NCBI RefSeq assembly: GCF_004366355.1
Contig: NZ_SODV01000001.1
Location: 3,348,001-3,412,000, forward strand
Length of the DNA stretch: 64,000 nt
Direction of reading: 5' to 3'
Source of the DNA: Dinghuibacter silviterrae
Lineage (GTDB): Bacteria; Bacteroidota; Bacteroidia; Chitinophagales; Chitinophagaceae
The position numbers were made by a program, and so were the translations under genes. The notes below the pieces were generated by a model. That model saw nothing but the letters and a program-made list of their open reading frames with translations. It was not told where the DNA came from and did not search any database. Shown here one piece after another: positions 15,225 to 24,322 of this stretch (positions within the stretch are counted from its first letter, which is position 1; every line of letters starts with the position of its first letter).

Positions 15225-18200
15225 CTATTGTTTCATGACTTTGATCGTGGCTGTCTTTGCCGTTCCTTCGTTCATATTCACTTTCACGATATAAATGCCT
15301 GTCTGGAGGGCGCCCTCGGGCTGGATGGTGAGGTAGTTGCTACCGGCCACCAGGCCTTTGAACGCGTTGCTGTATACCCTTTCCCCGCCGACGCTGTACA
15401 TTTCCACCAGGGCCCTGTCTCCGTTGTTGACGGCCGGCACGTGGAGGGTGAAGGTCGTCTTGAACGGATTCGGGTAGGCGTGGATGGTGGTATCGGTTTC
15501 GGTGATGGTCGGGGTCGTCGTAGCGTCGCTGGTCACACCCGTGATCGTCGCCAGTTGGTTCGGGACGGTAGCCGTGGTGACCGGGGGCGTCGGAACGGTG
15601 TTGGCATCCGGGCTGTAGGCCCTCAGGATGATGGCCTGGATGATACCGTATTCCGTGCTGGGCGTGATGGGCGCGACGTTGATCGTGATGGTGCCGGTCT
15701 GGTCGGGCTGGATGCCGTAGGCGGTCACCGTGGACGAGGTATTCAGCGAGGCGTTCAGGATCACCTTTTGTCCGTTCACGACGAAGGCGGTACCCGCGTC
15801 GGACTGGAAGTTCAGGCTGTTGAAGAACGTCACGTCGTACCGGTTGTAGATGTTCAGACCGCTGATCGTGAACCCGCCGGACTGGCCCGCAAAGAGCACG
15901 TAGCAATCCTGCATGACGGCGTCCGGAACGGCGCCGGAGTTGTTCCCCGTTTGCATACCTAAGTTGGAGGTACCTGCCCAGAGACCGGTGAGGACGACGT
16001 TGGTGCTGGTGGGCATACCCTGGTCGTCGTACAGGCTGTTCCAGGTCGTACCGGTGACGGGTTGCTGGTTCATCGAGTTCCAGGGCAAACCGGCGATGTT
16101 CAGGTTCGGCTGGTTGAACTGCATATAGATCGCGTAGCCGCTCGTCGTGGCCGATACAGGGTTGCTGTAGGTCGAAGGCACCGCGGCCAGCAGGACGCGG
16201 ACCGTATAATAATACGTCGTGTTGGAGCTGAGGTTGGCATCCGTATAGGTGGTCGTACCTGCCGCCAGGGTGGCGAGCTTGCTGTACTTCCCGCCCGATG
16301 CATCCGTGGCGCGCCATACTTCCACACCGGTCGAGTTCCATGAATTGTCGGTCCAGGCCAGGGCCACCGACGTCCGCGTGATGGCGGTTGTGTGGAGGTT
16401 GCTGGGTCCGAGGATCGTCAGCTTCGTAGGATCGAAGCCCTGGATGATGACGTCATTCAGGTAACCGTACTGGGCCGCGGATGCTTTGGTCACACCCAGC
16501 GATACCGTGCCGTTGGCCCTGGGCGTCAGGTTGCTGAACTGGAGCAGGTTTTGGGTATTGAAGGCCGGGTTGATGGTCTTGGTCTGACCGAGCAGCGAGA
16601 AGCTCGTCGAACCAGCCACGCCCCAGTCGGTGCCGCTGTAGATGACGAAGTTGTACTTCGTCGCGGGGTTCAGGCCGCTGAAGAGGATGGAGTCCGTCTT
16701 CTGGGCGCTCTCGTAGAGACAGGACCGCAGAACGCCGTCCGGGAATACCCCGGAGTTGTTCCCCGTTTCCTCACCCGCGTTGAGCAGACCGGCAAAGCCG
16801 TTGGAATAGGTGAGGGTCATGCCGGAGTTCTGGTTGGCGTCGTTGAGCAGACCGCCCTGGTTATAACCGGGGGCCGGTGCGATCGACACGTTGTTCCAGG
16901 GGGTTGCCCCGTTGTTCACGCCATCGGAGAAGTGAACATAGACCGAGGTGACCACGGGGTTCTTCACCGTGATGCTGAACGTGGACGTGCGGGTCGAATC
17001 GGCGATGTCGGTCATGGTGATGACATTGCCGGTATACGTGCCGGACGTGCTGTCCGGGGCGGTGATGATGAGCTGGCCCGTGCCGTTGCCGTTGTCCGTA
17101 AAGGTGGCGAAGTTCGGCAGGCCCGTGGCCGCCAGGGTTACCGTGTTGCCGGTGGAGCCGGTCGTGGTCACCTGGATGGTATCGGCAGTGCCCCAGTTCA
17201 GGCTGATGTTGCCGACGGCATTCAGCGTGGGTACCTTGTCGGGGGTGGTGACGGACGCTACGTTGGTGTAGTTCGACCAGCCATGACCGTTCAGGGCCCT
17301 TACTTTGTAATAATAGGTCGTAAACCCGGCCGTCGTCGTATCCGTGGCGGTGGTCGCCTTGGCGGGAGCGTTCGGCAGGAGCTGGGTCCAGGGACCGGAA
17401 GTGCTGGTGGCCCTCCAGATCTCGTACCCGGTTTCGTTGTACGCCGAATCCGACCAGGTCAGGACAACACCCGAGCCCGACGTATTCAACGCGGCGTTCA
17501 GGTTATACGGGCTGAGCGGTGCGGTACCGTCGTCGAAGAGCTGTGTAACCACCAGGGCGTTGACATACCCGATCGGGGTGCTTGCATTCAGCTTCGACAT
17601 CTTGATGGTGATGGTACCCGTGCTGTCCGGTTTGAGGTTGGTCAGCGAGACGGTGTTCTGTGTATTGTTTTGTACGTAGAGCTGAACGGTTTGTCCTTCG
17701 GATTGGTAAACCGTGGTCCCGTTGTCCGGCACGTAGTTGAAGACGCTGCCGGCGTACAGGGTGATGTTGTAGAGCTTGGTGGTATCCAGGCCGCTCAGCG
17801 TGGGATACACCGTGTCCGGCGCCCCATAGTCTCCGAAGAACCAGAAGTCATGCAGGACGGCATCCGGGTAAACCCCGCTGTTGTTGCCGGTGTTGGGCCC
17901 GAGGGCGGCGCCACCCCACCAGGAGGTATTGAAGTTGAAGGTCCAGGGGAAGGGGTTGCCGGAATTGTCCAGGATGCCCGTGGTGACCTGGCCGGTGATG
18001 TTGTTCCACGGCGTGCCCACCGAATCCCCCGCCATGATGCGCAGGTAAGCGGTGCGGGTCGGGTTGACGAAATTCACCGTCAACGGGAAAGTGGACGTCG
18101 TCACACCCCCGGTATTGTCGGTACAGGTAACGGTGACCGTATAGCTGCCCTTCGCCCCGAAGGTGGGGTTGAGCACCAGCGTATCGGACCCGTTGGGGCC

Positions 18201-21200
18201 CGCATTCAGTGTGTAGTTGTTGGGTACCCCGCTCACGCTAAAGACCATGTTGTCTCCGCTCGGTGAGGTAGCCGTCAGCGGTATGCTAAGGGTGCTGCCG
18301 GTGTTGACGGTCTGGGCCGCCACCGCGGTGATCACGGGCGGGTAATTGTTGTTGACCGTCAGCGTAAAGGTGCCGTTGGTGGAGCCGCCGTGTCCGTCGG
18401 TGACGGTCACGCCGATACCAACGTAGGTGTTCGAATCGGTTTGGGCCGGGCTCAGGGTCAACACCGCCGTGCCGTTGCCGTTGTCCGTCAGTTTGACAAA
18501 GGCGGGCAGGTTCAACCCTGTAAAGGCCAGGGGATCCCCGTCGGCGTCCGTGGCACTGACGTTGATCGTGCCGGTGGTGCCGTAGCGAATCGTCGTGTTC
18601 GGGATCGGGGCAACCACCGGCGGGTTGTCCAGGGTCGTCGCGCCGGTGGCGGCGGTCAGGGCGGAAGAACCGCCGGGTCCGGTGGCCAGGAGCTGATAAT
18701 AATAGGTCTGGTGGCCGAAGAGACCGGTATCCACGTAGGACGTTGTGCTTCCGCTGTTGATGATGGACAGCAACTGGAAGTGGGCCGAGTCACCGACGGA
18801 GCGGTTCAGCGTGTACCCGGTGATGGCGCTGGACGTGTCCGTCCAGGAAAGCGAAATTTTCTTCGACGACAGGGCCGTGGCCGTCAGGGTGGGGGTGACC
18901 GGCGCTCCGGGCAGCGGAGGTGTGGTCGCGGTCCAGTTGGCGTTGGCAAACGCCGAGTCCGGAATGGCCACGCTGGTAGTGGCGCCCGGTACTTTCCAGG
19001 TGACACTCAACGTGGCGGTCTGCGTACCGTCGTCATACGCCACGAACAAAGGATACTTGCCGACGGCCAGGGTCGTGGTGCCGGAACGGGTCGTCGCGTT
19101 TTGTTGGAAGTCGTTATTGACGACGACACCCGCCGCATTATAGGTGCCGATATACAGCTTGCTGGCGGCGGCGGAAGTGGTGGAGAAGGTATAGCTCCCG
19201 GCGCTCGTCACATTGAGGATACCGGTGTACTTGAAGGAGATATTCTTGGGAGACGCCCCGGCGGGGGTCAGCGAGAAGTTGGTCAGGCGGCCGGTAGCAG
19301 TGGCGGTCGCGGTGTCGAAGTCGGGCAACGGGCTGCCATAGGTGCGCTGGTAGAAGCGGTAGAGCAGACCGCCCTGGGACAGGGAGTCAAACCCGGAACC
19401 ACCGGCGCCGTTGATGGCCTGCACCTCGTAGTAGTACGCCGTGCTGCTGGATACGCTGTTGTCCGTAAAGCTCGTCGAACCCGCGGGCAGGGTCGTGACG
19501 ATATTGAACGGGCCGGTGACCGCCGTGCTGCGATACACTTCGAACCCGGTCTCGTTGTTGGAATTGTCGGTCCAGCTCAGGTTGACCTGGTTGTAGGCAC
19601 TGGCCGTGGCCTTGACGTTCGTCGGCCTGTTGGGGACGGTTCCCGGAGATGTCGGCGTACCTGCAAAGTATTTGTTCGGGATCGCGACAAAGCCGGAGTT
19701 GCCGTTGACCGCGAAGCTGCTCCATTGGACGGTCATCGAAGCGGTGCCGGTCTGTTTGAAGTAGGCGATACAGATCGGGTAGGTCCCCGCCGTCAGGTTC
19801 ATGGAGGAACTGGTCACCTGGGTGACGGTGGTTTGTACCTTGTTGTTGTTGACGGTAGGCGTCCCCGTGGGGGTAAGGCTGTTGAACCAAAGCTCGCTTC
19901 CGTCGGAAGAAGACGTGGCGAACTTATAGCTCCCCGACACCGGGATGGTGATATAACCGCTCCAGATATAGCCGAAGTTGACGCTTGCTGTTCCGGTATA
20001 CAGGTTGATGAGGGTGTTGGGGCTGATACCCTGCGCCGTCGGCGTGAGGGAGGTCAGTTGCGCGCAGGACGTAAGCGCGGGGCCGGATATATAAAAGTTA
20101 TACGCCAGGCCGGAGTAAATCGCCTGTGCGTCCACCTGGGGTGTACGCGGGCCGACGTTGCCGCTGCCGTCCACCGCCACAACATAGATCGAATACCAAT
20201 TTCCCTTGGTAAGCCCGTTGAGGATAAAAGACGTATTGGAGGTAACGTTGCTTAATTGCCCGTTGACATAAATATTGTAGTGGTCCACGCTCACGTTGTC
20301 CGTGGCGGCGCCCCAGGTGATGTAAATCGTCGTGTTCGTGGTCCCGGTGACGGTGACGTTGCCCGGCGCGCTGGGCGGTATCTTGTCGGAATTGGTCGTC
20401 ACGCTGGTCTCACCGGACAAGGGCGCGGCCCCGGTCGTGTCTATGGCGCGGATCACGTAGTAGTAGGGTGTACCCGCCTTCAAACCGACGGAATCCGTCC
20501 AGTTAAGCACGGAGGGTGTGGTTTGGCCCAGGTAGGTATAAGGCCCGCCGCTTTTGGTGCCCCTATACACCTCGAAGGCCGTCGGGGGATTGGTAGGATT
20601 AGGCTGTGTCGCCCAGCTCAACCCTACACGGGTAAAGCCCAGTGAATTGGCGACCAGGCTGGAGGCTGCCGTGGGGGCGTTGGGCCCGCCGGCGTTGATG
20701 ACCTCGAAAACGGCTGAGGGCAGCGAGTGACAGGAGAATTTCGGGGTGCCAATCACGTAATAATCACCGGGGCTGCTGACCGTAATACTCTGGTTCGTCC
20801 CGATTACGCTGGACGAACCCACCTTGTACCAGGCATAGGCCGAATCCCCCACAGGCAGGGTCAGGCCGACGGTATTGGTACCGTCCGCTCCTGGTAAAGC
20901 CACGGTCTGCGGTTTGACCAGCGCAATGTTCGGTGTTTGCGTCGTCGCCTGGACGACGATGTTTACGGGCACCGGCGACCAGGGGGTCCATACCGTGCCG
21001 CGTTCGAGCCGGCAGTCATACGTACCCGCCTTGGTAACGACGAGCGAGTCCGCCGTCGCACCGGGGATCACGGTCCCGTTTAAACGCCATTGGTAAGCCG
21101 TCGCCCCCGGTACCATGCCCAGGGTTTCTTTGATGCTGTCCCCGGGGCAAAAAGTCGTACGCCCAAACAAGGGCCAGGGGTTGGCTATATTACAGGCATT

Positions 21201-22028
21201 GACAAAAGTAAAAAAGTTGGGTTCCAGCCAGGCGCTGTCCCAGGTGTCGTGTCCCTGGGTGGTGAAAAGCGTATAGTTGAAGTTAGCGCCCGCTGCATAA
21301 AAATAGGGTAGGACCTGGGCGGTGGTGGCCGGTGCCGGTGCCACGTCCTGTCCACCCTGGAAATACCAGTAGGGCGTATATTTCAGCTGGTTGACGATCG
21401 AAGGCGCTTCGAAGGACAGGGACATCGCCGACATCGGCAACACCCCTGCGACGTACTGTGCATACGCCTGAAAGAATCCCCAGCACGCCTGACCACCCGC
21501 CGAGAGGCCGTTGATCACAATCCGGGATATATCCACCTTGTTGTTCGCGATCATATAGTCGATGATCGAGGAAATAGCGGTGTATTGACCGCTGGAGAAA
21601 AAGCCCGTGCTCTGCATACAAAGGACATAGCCGTCGAAGGTGCCATTGTCCACCGAAGTCTGGAAGAACTGCCCGCCATGGTAAAGCTGGGTTTCGTTAT
21701 CCGTGACCGGACCCGCTTCCCCGAGGCCGTGAAAGAAGATAAACAACGGGTATTTTTTGCCGTCGTTCGCCGTGGGGTTATACGTCTTCGGGAAGTGCAC
21801 CCGGAAGGGGGAACCGTTTAGGATGTAACACTTGTACTCCGTCGTGTTCCAGCTCAGCGAAGGGGTCCTGCCCCATTTGCCGATGGTGCCGTTGGGCGGC
21901 TGGGTGGGAGTGCTCGACTTGGTGTAGTTGACGATGGTGTCAGACGGGTTGATAACAGACTGTCCGGACACTTCCATTTTCAAGCAAACGCAGATCAGAA
22001 CCAAAAGAGCAGCGTAGAGCTTAGGCAT
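15225..22028 (-). CDS. Giant secreted esterase/FN3/PA14 protein with T9SS sorting domain
   Basis: A 2267-residue multidomain protein. A signal peptide covers residues 1-22. Residues about 50-285 form an alpha/beta-hydrolase of the feruloyl-esterase/PHB-depolymerase type, with nucleophile motif GLSAGG (Ser176) and likely Asp228 and His260. Two Ig-like domains follow (about 285-445), then FN3 domains at about 450-545, 550-640, 800-880, 1045-1130, 1505-1595 and 1875-1963. PA14-like domains lie at about 640-790 and 885-1030, with cadherin/Ig-like modules around 1135-1320 and 1600-1690. Three copies of an unnamed TGNNSG module are also present. Residues from about 2185 (YPNPFKTTF) to the end form a type A T9SS sorting domain. 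It is probably a cell-surface or secreted carbohydrate esterase acting on polysaccharide; the substrate is unknown. Confidence 0.9.
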   Translation of the reverse strand: MPKLYAALLVLICVCLKMEVSGQSVINPSDTIVNYTKSSTPTQPPNGTIGKWGRTPSLSWNTTEYKCYILNGSPFRVHFPKTYNPTANDGKKYPLFIFFHGLGEAGPVTDNETQLYHGGQFFQTSVDNGTFDGYVLCMQSTGFFSSGQYTAISSIIDYMIANNKVDISRIVINGLSAGGQACWGFFQAYAQYVAGVLPMSAMSLSFEAPSIVNQLKYTPYWYFQGGQDVAPAPATTAQVLPYFYAAGANFNYTLFTTQGHDTWDSAWLEPNFFTFVNACNIANPWPLFGRTTFCPGDSIKETLGMVPGATAYQWRLNGTVIPGATADSLVVTKAGTYDCRLERGTVWTPWSPVPVNIVVQATTQTPNIALVKPQTVALPGADGTNTVGLTLPVGDSAYAWYKVGSSSVIGTNQSITVSSPGDYYVIGTPKFSCHSLPSAVFEVINAGGPNAPTAASSLVANSLGFTRVGLSWATQPNPTNPPTAFEVYRGTKSGGPYTYLGQTTPSVLNWTDSVGLKAGTPYYYVIRAIDTTGAAPLSGETSVTTNSDKIPPSAPGNVTVTGTTNTTIYITWGAATDNVSVDHYNIYVNGQLSNVTSNTSFILNGLTKGNWYSIYVVAVDGSGNVGPRTPQVDAQAIYSGLAYNFYISGPALTSCAQLTSLTPTAQGISPNTLINLYTGTASVNFGYIWSGYITIPVSGSYKFATSSSDGSELWFNSLTPTGTPTVNNNKVQTTVTQVTSSSMNLTAGTYPICIAYFKQTGTASMTVQWSSFAVNGNSGFVAIPNKYFAGTPTSPGTVPNRPTNVKATASAYNQVNLSWTDNSNNETGFEVYRSTAVTGPFNIVTTLPAGSTSFTDNSVSSSTAYYYEVQAINGAGGSGFDSLSQGGLLYRFYQRTYGSPLPDFDTATATATGRLTNFSLTPAGASPKNISFKYTGILNVTSAGSYTFSTTSAAASKLYIGTYNAAGVVVNNDFQQNATTRSGTTTLAVGKYPLFVAYDDGTQTATLSVTWKVPGATTSVAIPDSAFANANWTATTPPLPGAPVTPTLTATALSSKKISLSWTDTSSAITGYTLNRSVGDSAHFQLLSIINSGSTTSYVDTGLFGHQTYYYQLLATGPGGSSALTAATGATTLDNPPVVAPIPNTTIRYGTTGTINVSATDADGDPLAFTGLNLPAFVKLTDNGNGTAVLTLSPAQTDSNTYVGIGVTVTDGHGGSTNGTFTLTVNNNYPPVITAVAAQTVNTGSTLSIPLTATSPSGDNMVFSVSGVPNNYTLNAGPNGSDTLVLNPTFGAKGSYTVTVTCTDNTGGVTTSTFPLTVNFVNPTRTAYLRIMAGDSVGTPWNNITGQVTTGILDNSGNPFPWTFNFNTSWWGGAALGPNTGNNSGVYPDAVLHDFWFFGDYGAPDTVYPTLSGLDTTKLYNITLYAGSVFNYVPDNGTTVYQSEGQTVQLYVQNNTQNTVSLTNLKPDSTGTITIKMSKLNASTPIGYVNALVVTQLFDDGTAPLSPYNLNAALNTSGSGVVLTWSDSAYNETGYEIWRATSTSGPWTQLLPNAPAKATTATDTTTAGFTTYYYKVRALNGHGWSNYTNVASVTTPDKVPTLNAVGNISLNWGTADTIQVTTTGSTGNTVTLAATGLPNFATFTDNGNGTGQLIITAPDSTSGTYTGNVITMTDIADSTRTSTFSITVKNPVVTSVYVHFSDGVNNGATPWNNVSIAPAPGYNQGGLLNDANQNSGMTLTYSNGFAGLLNAGEETGNNSGVFPDGVLRSCLYESAQKTDSILFSGLNPATKYNFVIYSGTDWGVAGSTSFSLLGQTKTINPAFNTQNLLQFSNLTPRANGTVSLGVTKASAAQYGYLNDVIIQGFDPTKLTILGPSNLHTTAITRTSVALAWTDNSWNSTGVEVWRATDASGGKYSKLATLAAGTTTYTDANLSSNTTYYYTVRVLLAAVPSTYSNPVSATTSGYAIYMQFNQPNLNIAGLPWNSMNQQPVTGTTWNSLYDDQGMPTSTNVVLTGLWAGTSNLGMQTGNNSGAVPDAVMQDCYVLFAGQSGGFTISGLNIYNRYDVTFFNSLNFQSDAGTAFVVNGQKVILNASLNTSSTVTAYGIQPDQTGTITINVAPITPSTEYGIIQAIILRAYSPDANTVPTPPVTTATVPNQLATITGVTSDATTTPTITETDTTIHAYPNPFKTTFTLHVPAVNNGDRALVEMYSVGGERVYSNAFKGLVAGSNYLTIQPEGALQTGIYIVKVNMNEGTAKTATIKVMKQ
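15615..18059 (-). repeat. Three copies of an unnamed ~170-residue module (TGNNSG signature)
   Basis: Inside the giant protein, residues about 1324-1497, 1693-1865 and 1966-2138 share one layout. They open with a strand then PWNN/PWNS, followed by a stretch ending in TGNNSG(V/A)xPD(A/G)V(L/M). An LSGL/FSGL/ISGL strand, a (Y)N-F/T strand, a QTV/KTI/KVI-type strand and a final GY(V/L)N or YGII strand complete the unit. The copies are diverged, so the duplication is old. Their beta-rich pattern suggests a carbohydrate-binding jelly-roll, which is inference. Confidence 0.65.
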
Positions 22029-22108
22029 CTAGTAATGTTTTGTGGTGAAATAGGGATAAGCAAAAACCAACCGACGGCTATCTACAATATCGGCACGGTA
22101 AAATTACT

Positions 22109-22134
22109 TTGCCGGACTTTGGTAATTCCGGCAA
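22109..22134. promoter_or_regulatory. Inverted repeat upstream of the giant esterase gene
   Basis: TTGCCGGA and TCCGGCAA are perfect 8-bp arms around a 10-nt spacer, about 80 bp before the ATG of the 2267-residue gene and about 55 bp after the stop of the GT2 gene. It could be an operator for the downstream gene or a weak terminator of the upstream one; there is no T-run. Confidence 0.4.
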
Positions 22135-22190
22135 TTGGGTGAAGGACCCTTTTTTGTTCGTGAACGCGGGGATTTTGAGGGAAAATGGGC

Positions 22191-23573
22191 TCAGGCCCGC
22201 CTTGCTTTTTCCCAGGCGCCGGATTGCCCGCCCCTACACCACCGCACAAACCCCTGAAGCACAGAGAGATTCATAAAAATGAAGTAACGCGGGAGCTTAC
22301 CCGCTTTCACGGGGAGCAGGGCCAGCGCGTAAAAGGCGGCTTGGGCCGCGAAGAGCCACACGTAGAGGTCGCCGGCCATCGCGCCGCCCGCGCCGTGCGC
22401 CGCACTGTGCGTCGCCAGGGCCGCGCCCGCAAGCACCGCCCCCGCAACCACCGACAGCACCAGGCAAAACGGGCTTGCCACCCACCGGAGCACCCGGTGC
22501 GACATATATAGATAATATAGCCGCGGGTACCGCCAGGGAGATACCGCCCCCCGGAGCAGGGCCACCGACTGGAACCCCCCGGCGGCGATCCGGACCTTGC
22601 GTTTACGCTCGTCCTCCATGGAGAAGGACGGCGTCTCCACCGCGCACGCGCCGGGTTCATAAATGACCCTGTAGCCAGCCGCGGCAATGCGCATGGAAAT
22701 GACAAAGTCGTCCAGGATGATCGACGGGTCGACGGGCGTATACAGGTTTTTTCGGAAGGAAAAGAGTTCCCCGGCGGCGCCCACGACCGAATAGAAATCC
22801 GAGTCGATGCGCTTCAGCGCGGACTCGTATTTCCAGTAGAGGCCTTCGCCTTCGCCGACCGAGGCGTCGGCGCCATCGCCCGGCGCGGGTGCCACGCCCC
22901 TGTCGGCCGCCGTCGCACCTGCGCGAGGCGCGGCCGCCACCCCCTCGTCGGCCGCCGTCGCACCTGCGCGGGGCGCGGCCGCCACCCCCTCGTCGGCCGC
23001 CGCCGCACCCGCGCGGGGCGCGGCCGCTGCGACCACCTTTTTTTCCCCCGCTACCCCGCCCACCTGCGGATCGGCATAGTGCCGGGCCATCAACCTCAAA
23101 GCGTCCGGGTTCAACATCGTATTGGCATCGCTGGCGACGATCACCGGGTGAACGGCCGCGGCTACCGCCCGGTTGAGCGCCGCCGACTTGCCGGCCCGGC
23201 CGGGCTCGTGCAACAAGCGAACGTTTGCATACGAGCGCACGATGTCCGGCGTCTCGTCCGTGGAGCCGTCGGTCACGAAGAGCCATTCCACCTTGCCGGT
23301 AGGGTAATCCTGCGCCAGGCAATTCTGAATTTTGGCGGCGATACAGGAAGCTTCATTATAGGCGGCAACGATAAAGGTGAGGTGCGGCAGCTCCGCGGCG
23401 TCGGCGTTCAGCCCGGCGGCGCGCCCGCTGGCGGCGCCAGGCCCACCGGCGGCCGGAACGCCCCCGCGGCGGGGCCACAACTTATTGATAATAAAAGCGA
23501 TTACAGCGTATCCGGCATAGTTGAAAGCGATCACGAACCAGCAGCCGAAGAGGACGATTTTCCAGAGAAGCAT
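22191..23573 (-). CDS. GT2 glycosyltransferase, membrane-bound, with Ala-rich repeat insert
   Basis: A 460-residue protein with an N-terminal membrane helix (1-30), a GT-A domain and two or three C-terminal helices. Motifs visible are the start FIVAAYNEA, DGSTDET, the DxD-like ASDAN, and the acceptor-side ILDDF plus KRKVRIAAGG. These fit processive-type GT2 enzymes that build glycan at the inner membrane. An insertion of roughly 65 residues (about 181-245), rich in Ala/Gly/Pro, interrupts the GT-A domain just after VAGEKKVV. It contains three 15-residue repeats. The gene lies alone on the minus strand, divergent from the plus-strand GT operon. Confidence 0.85.
   Translation of the reverse strand: MLLWKIVLFGCWFVIAFNYAGYAVIAFIINKLWPRRGGVPAAGGPGAASGRAAGLNADAAELPHLTFIVAAYNEASCIAAKIQNCLAQDYPTGKVEWLFVTDGSTDETPDIVRSYANVRLLHEPGRAGKSAALNRAVAAAVHPVIVASDANTMLNPDALRLMARHYADPQVGGVAGEKKVVAAAAPRAGAAAADEGVAAAPRAGATAADEGVAAAPRAGATAADRGVAPAPGDGADASVGEGEGLYWKYESALKRIDSDFYSVVGAAGELFSFRKNLYTPVDPSIILDDFVISMRIAAAGYRVIYEPGACAVETPSFSMEDERKRKVRIAAGGFQSVALLRGAVSPWRYPRLYYLYMSHRVLRWVASPFCLVLSVVAGAVLAGAALATHSAAHGAGGAMAGDLYVWLFAAQAAFYALALLPVKAGKLPRYFIFMNLSVLQGFVRWCRGGQSGAWEKARRA
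22893..23027 (-). repeat. Coding minisatellite, three 45-bp units
   Basis: Three in-frame 45-bp units encode AAAPRAG(A/T)AAD(E/R)GV-type 15-residue repeats inside the GT2 enzyme (residues 183-227). The units are nearly identical at the DNA level, indicating recent expansion. The unit length keeps the reading frame whatever the copy number. Confidence 0.85.
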
Positions 23574-23635
23574 GTCCTAAGATACCATTTTCCCGCGTTC
23601 ACGAGGATTTTCACTGCGTTCACCCGAATTGCCCT

Positions 23636-23664
23636 TTGCGGGAAAAAATCCCGTTATACTTTAG
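23636..23664 (+). promoter_or_regulatory. Promoter of the glycosyltransferase operon
   Basis: TTG (23636-23638), an 18-bp spacer and TACTTTAG (23657-23664, seven of eight matches to TAnnTTTG) fit the Bacteroidota sigma-factor -33/-7 pattern. The spacer contains the inverted repeat CGGGA-AAAAA-TCCCG, which could be an operator. The predicted start of transcription falls right at the following hairpin. Confidence 0.5.
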
Positions 23665-23668
23665 CTTC

Positions 23669-23716
23669 AGAAACCGTATCCTGGAACTGCCAAAGGTCCA
23701 AGTACGGTTTCTTTTT
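23669..23716 (+). terminator. Promoter-proximal intrinsic terminator (attenuator candidate)
   Basis: AGAAACCGTA pairs perfectly with TACGGTTTCT (10 bp) around a 24-nt loop, and the stem runs directly into a T-run (CTTTTTG). It sits within a few bases of the predicted transcription start and over 160 bp before the first gene. Most transcripts would therefore end as a ~50-nt RNA unless termination is overcome. Confidence 0.65.
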
Positions 23717-23772
23717 GCTTCCTCTTAAACTAGTTATTGATGATTATGCGTACACGCATACGTGTAGTTCAC

Positions 23773-23839
23773 AGGTCCTGCTTACCGTTATTCCCCAGGG
23801 GCGTCCGCCGTTCAACGGCCGTCCCTGGGGACAGGACCT
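23773..23839 (+). promoter_or_regulatory. Long nested hairpin in the leader of the GT operon
   Basis: Outer arms AGGTCCTG/CAGGACCT (8 bp) enclose CCCCAGGG/CCCTGGGG (8 bp), which enclose a smaller GCCGTT/AACGGC palindrome. A separate near-palindrome (TACACG-cat-ACGTGTA-like) precedes it at about 23750-23765. The stem ends about 40 bp before the start codons of the first gene. It looks like a structured 5' leader or an RNA-binding site; no known riboswitch class was recognised. Confidence 0.55.
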
Positions 23840-23879
23840 TCCACCGGGCTGCCCATCATCACCTTACCTCTAAATCCCT

Positions 23880-24317
23880 ATGATGATGATGACGAAACCC
23901 ACCTTGCTCCTGGTCGACGACAACGACGCGCTCCTCCGCCTGCTGAAGTCCATTTTCGACAAACAGTATTCGGTCTTTACCGCCGGTGACGGCGTGGAAG
24001 CCATCCACCTCCTGTCCAAGGGCATACGCCCGCGACTGATCCTTTGCGACGTGCAAATGCAGAACATCGACGGGATGGAACTGGTCAGCTTCCTGTCCAC
24101 GAGCCGTTTGTACCGGGACATCCCCGTGATCCTGCTGACGGAGGCGGGCCAGACCCTGGAAACGCCGGGGGCCGGGAACGTCGCGCGGATCGTCCAAAAA
24201 CCTTTTGACCCTGTTCACCTGCTGGAGACCGTTAACGGCGTGCTTGCCCAGACGGTCGTCACCCGCCGGCCTTCGATGTTTACCGCGGGTTCATTCTTCA
24301 CTACTTCTAAATCCTGA
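23880..24317 (+). CDS. Single-domain response regulator (receiver only)
   Basis: A 145-residue receiver protein. The acidic pair VDDND, phospho-acceptor Asp57 (LILCDVQM), switch Thr87 (LLTEAG) and Lys107 (QKPFDP) are all present, so it should be phosphorylatable. After the receiver there is only a short Ser/Thr-rich tail, with no DNA-binding output. Four consecutive ATG codons make the exact start ambiguous. It is the first gene of the polysaccharide GT operon and is followed 5 bp later by a protein that itself starts with a receiver-like domain. A role in post-translational control of glycan synthesis is a reasonable inference. Confidence 0.85.
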   Translation: MMMMTKPTLLLVDDNDALLRLLKSIFDKQYSVFTAGDGVEAIHLLSKGIRPRLILCDVQMQNIDGMELVSFLSTSRLYRDIPVILLTEAGQTLETPGAGNVARIVQKPFDPVHLLETVNGVLAQTVVTRRPSMFTAGSFFTTSKS

Positions 24318-24322
24318 GCGCC

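Noticed and set aside
16392-20255. Two open frames of over 600 codons on the plus strand opposite the giant esterase gene
   Set aside because: Arg/Gly/Val-rich shadow translations of Thr/Ser/Asn-rich repeats; the minus strand has clear domains and a sorting signal.
22109-22134. Inverted repeat as a strong intrinsic terminator
   Set aside because: No T-run on either strand; kept only as a possible operator.
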